Shown one piece after another: positions 62,495 through 64,000 of a stretch of 64,000 nucleotides of DNA. The notes under the pieces are model-generated. The model saw only the letters and a program-made list of their open reading frames with translations. It did not search any database and was not told the origin of the DNA. Within the stretch, counting starts at the first letter, position 1, and every line of letters starts with the position of its first letter. The stretch is taken from positions 140,050 through 204,049 of the forward strand of contig DKYT01000020.1 in NCBI GenBank assembly GCA_002492465.1, given 5' to 3'. The position numbers and the translations under genes were made by a program. This DNA comes from Lachnospiraceae bacterium UBA7093. GTDB lineage: Bacteria; Bacillota; Clostridia; Lachnospirales; Lachnospiraceae.

Positions 62495-62738
62495 TCTACA
62501 AAAAGGAGCTGGACGAGAAAATCCAGCAGCTTCACGAAGCAATGGAAGCCGCTGCGCAGACCGCCGTTGACGCTGAAAAGTGAGTAGGGCTGATGAAGCA
62601 GTACGTCAACCCCACAGAGCTGACCGCCGAACTTCTGAATACGCTGATTGAAAAAATCCTTGTGCATGAAGCGGTTAAGGGCGAGGACGGGAGCAGGAAG
62701 TAGAGATTTTCTATTGCTTTATAGGCAAAATCGACTGA
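62495..62738 (+). pseudogene. Large serine recombinase, C-terminal remnant
   Basis: In frame pieces read KELDEKIQQLHEAMEAAAQT, then NPTELTAELLNTLIEKI, then VHEAVKGEDGSRK, and after one frameshift EIFYCFIGKID and stop. This is the end of a TnpX/Tn4451-type large serine recombinase. There is also an in-frame TGA where a tryptophan codon (after AEK) is expected. The catalytic and zinc-ribbon parts are absent, having been replaced by the defence operon. It lies 20 bp inside the right inverted repeat. Nothing else was seen in the gap 62393-62781 besides this and the promoter. Confidence 0.75.
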
Positions 62739-62757
62739 CACATCTTTTTTTACCCAA

Positions 62758-62780
62758 CAATATCTTTAACTAAAGGAAAC
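62758..62780 (-). repeat. Right terminal inverted repeat of the island
   Basis: Contains TATCTTTAACT and ends GGAAAC; 20 of 23 positions match the reverse complement of the left repeat. Confidence 0.8.
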
Positions 62781-62781
62781 G

Positions 62782-63501
62782 GGCACGGCATATCCTGATA
62801 TAGAGATACTTCCAAAGCTGGCATCAGCGCTGGGCACGACTGTTGACGGGCTGCTTGGTCATAAGGGTATCGCGGCAGATTATGACAAGCGGTACAATAC
62901 CGACGAATATTATTGGGGGCTTATGCCAAACGGCATTTGCTATGATATCATGAAGATCCTTCCGCCTGTCAAACCGTACCGCGTGCTGGACATTGGCTGC
63001 GGGGAAGGAAAAGACGCGGTTTTCTTTGCCAAATGCGGCTATTCTGTAACTGCCTTTGACATTTCCCAACCGGGAATCGACAAGGCAAAAAAACTTGCCG
63101 AGTATAATCAGGTCAACGTTCATTTTTTTAAGGCTGATATTCTCGATTACCGCCCTGATCAGGAATATGATATTATATTCAGCAGCGGCGTACTTCATCT
63201 CCTTCCTGAAACAGCAAGGAAGGAATTTTGCGACAATCTGAAATCACATACCTCAAGTGGGGGAGTAAACGCCTTAAATGTGTTCGTCCAAAAACCTTTT
63301 ATCACCCCCGCACCGGATAGCACAGGGATTGAAGAAATGAGTTCTCTGTGGTATTCAGGAGAATTATTTCGTCATTACCATGACTGGATGTTCCATACCT
63401 GCACGGAAGAAATCTTTGACTGTAACAGCGGCGGCGTCCCTCATAAGCATTGTATGGATACCCTTATTGCTCATAAAGTTTTCGATTCTCCGTGGAGTTA
63501 G
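62782..63501 (+). pseudogene. HTH-methyltransferase gene, 3' fragment right of the island
   Basis: The frame begins GTAYPDIEILPKLASALGTT (end of an XRE domain), followed by an AdoMet methyltransferase of the TehB type. YRVLDIGCGEGKDAVFFAK is motif I, VTAFDISQPGIDKAK the next acidic strand, and FSSGVLHLLP motif IV. The C-terminal region CNSGGVPHKHCMDTLIA closes the domain. The 5' part lies at 56598-56675. An ATG at 62923 could still give a 192-residue methyltransferase without the DNA-binding part, so partial function is possible. It converges on the DUF4143 gene with a 4-bp overlap. Confidence 0.8.
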
Positions 63502-64000
63502 TTATGTGTGTCAACGTGTCGCTGCTCCAATGCCAATCCAATCAGCCGATCCGTCTGATCAGCCATAAACAGTGGAATGTTCAACACATCATCGTCCAAC
63601 TTCAAATTGTCTAGCGAGAACCGCACACGGAGCTTGACTTGATTCGGGAACAGCTCCTTGAATTTTTTTAGGCTCTTGCTGGTGGTGTTAGTCTCGGACT
63701 TGACCTCTACAGGGAAAATATCATTCTCCCGCTGGATAAGGAAATCTACCTCATAGGGCGGATTATTCTGACTCCAGTACCGGGGAACCACTTCAAACTG
63801 CGTGATTAAGGTCTGTAACACAAAGTTCTCAGTCAGTGCGCCCTTGAACTCGGTGAACAAACGGTTACCTTCTCCAAAGGCGGTAGGAGCCAGCTGTGCC
63901 AAGCGGCGGAGCACACCCACATCCACCAGATAAATCTTAAATGCTGACAGATCATCATAGGCAGCTACCGGCAGGTCGGGAGCGGTGCTGCGGTAGATTT
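63498..64000 (-). CDS. ATPase with DUF4143 domain, C-terminal part (runs off window)
   Basis: The reading frame is open from the right edge to the stop at 63498, giving about 167 residues of the C-terminal DUF4143 module of an AAA+ ATPase. KIYLVDVGVLRRLAQL, then FKGALTENFVLQTLI, YWSQNNPPYEVDFLIQ and VEVKSETNTTSKSLKKF form the PD-(D/E)XK-like core. GTG 63926 is not a real start; the gene begins beyond 64000. Such ATPases are common, often linked to mobile or defence regions; function is unknown. Confidence 0.8.
   Translation of the reverse strand, partial: IYRSTAPDLPVAAYDDLSAFKIYLVDVGVLRRLAQLAPTAFGEGNRLFTEFKGALTENFVLQTLITQFEVVPRYWSQNNPPYEVDFLIQRENDIFPVEVKSETNTTSKSLKKFKELFPNQVKLRVRFSLDNLKLDDDVLNIPLFMADQTDRLIGLALEQRHVDTHN

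Larger units (their letters stand above)
56675..62781. mobile_element. Restriction-modification/defence island with terminal inverted repeats
   Basis: About 6.1 kb bounded by 23-bp inverted repeats and flanked by GG on each side (56673-56674 and 62782-62783). Removing it with one GG restores a continuous HTH-methyltransferase frame. Inside lie six leftward overlapping genes (HTH, Dcm, DUF4928, Vsr, Dcm, GHKL-TIR) plus a rightward serine recombinase 3' remnant at the right end. A recombinase at one end and a two-base target duplication fit TnpX/TndX-type elements. The island looks more A+T-rich than its surroundings. It is probably no longer self-mobile. Confidence 0.75.

Noticed and set aside
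62393..62542. N-terminal extension of the small HTH protein
   Set aside because: It runs antisense through the promoter and recombinase relic; the GTG at 62392 has a ribosome site and starts the recognisable domain.
63498..63926. Taking the GTG at 63926 as the start of the DUF4143 protein
   Set aside because: The frame continues upstream to the window edge with typical family sequence, so the true start lies outside.
1..64000. tRNA, rRNA or CRISPR features
   Set aside because: No cloverleaf, rRNA-like or regularly spaced repeat pattern was seen in the gaps by reading; this was not tested with a search program.

Overview
The window looks like a chromosomal segment of a spore-forming, probably flagellated Firmicute of the Lachnospiraceae (Clostridium cluster XIVa). 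The basis is the glgC-glgD pair, spoVG, spoIID and a SpoIIQ-like gene, a stand-alone Spo0A effector domain, a flagellar sigma-D-type promoter, moderate G+C and AGGAGG-type ribosome binding sites. No rRNA, tRNA or CRISPR array was recognised.

1-20.9 kb is a surface or flagellar glycan locus. A leftward block holds multi-TM GT-C-like proteins, glycosyltransferases, an acetyltransferase, a WecE/RffA aminotransferase, an acyltransferase, a PglK-like ABC flippase and a GT52-like transferase. A rightward pseF-[PLP enzyme]-pseI-pseG operon follows, then a leftward [Spo0A_C]-pseC-GT2-[ATP-grasp] block. Together they specify most of CMP-pseudaminic acid synthesis; pseB is not in the window. The PLP fold-III enzyme and ATP-grasp ligase suggest an unusual amino-acid-type decoration.

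21-38.4 kb is housekeeping: Ham1-like pyrophosphatase, 3-methyladenine glycosylase, Na/Pi transporter, mfd, pth, MATE pump, spoVG, glgD/glgC, murC, a DnaD/DnaI-like primosome pair and prs. 38.7-56.4 kb mixes glycan membrane proteins, a TetR-regulated MFS carrier, plsC, murF-ddl, a degenerate GH9 lipoprotein, an amidohydrolase, spoIIQ/spoIID, a sigma-D-driven calcium-binding protein, DUF368 and a MarR operon.

56.7-62.8 kb is a defence island of about 6.1 kb. It has 23-bp terminal inverted repeats and the 3' relic of a large serine recombinase. It is inserted precisely into an HTH-methyltransferase gene whose reading frame is restored when the island is removed in silico. Its single operon encodes a small HTH protein, two cytosine-C5 methyltransferases, a DUF4928-type nuclease candidate, Vsr and a GHKL ATPase fused to a TIR-like domain.

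The strangest signal is three long intergenic hairpins (12595-12956, 22528-22891, 38376-38637). They are unrelated in sequence but built alike: a nearly perfect outer stem, an imperfect inner stem and two perfect side-by-side apical hairpins. They fit no element class I can name and are the best candidates for something undescribed.
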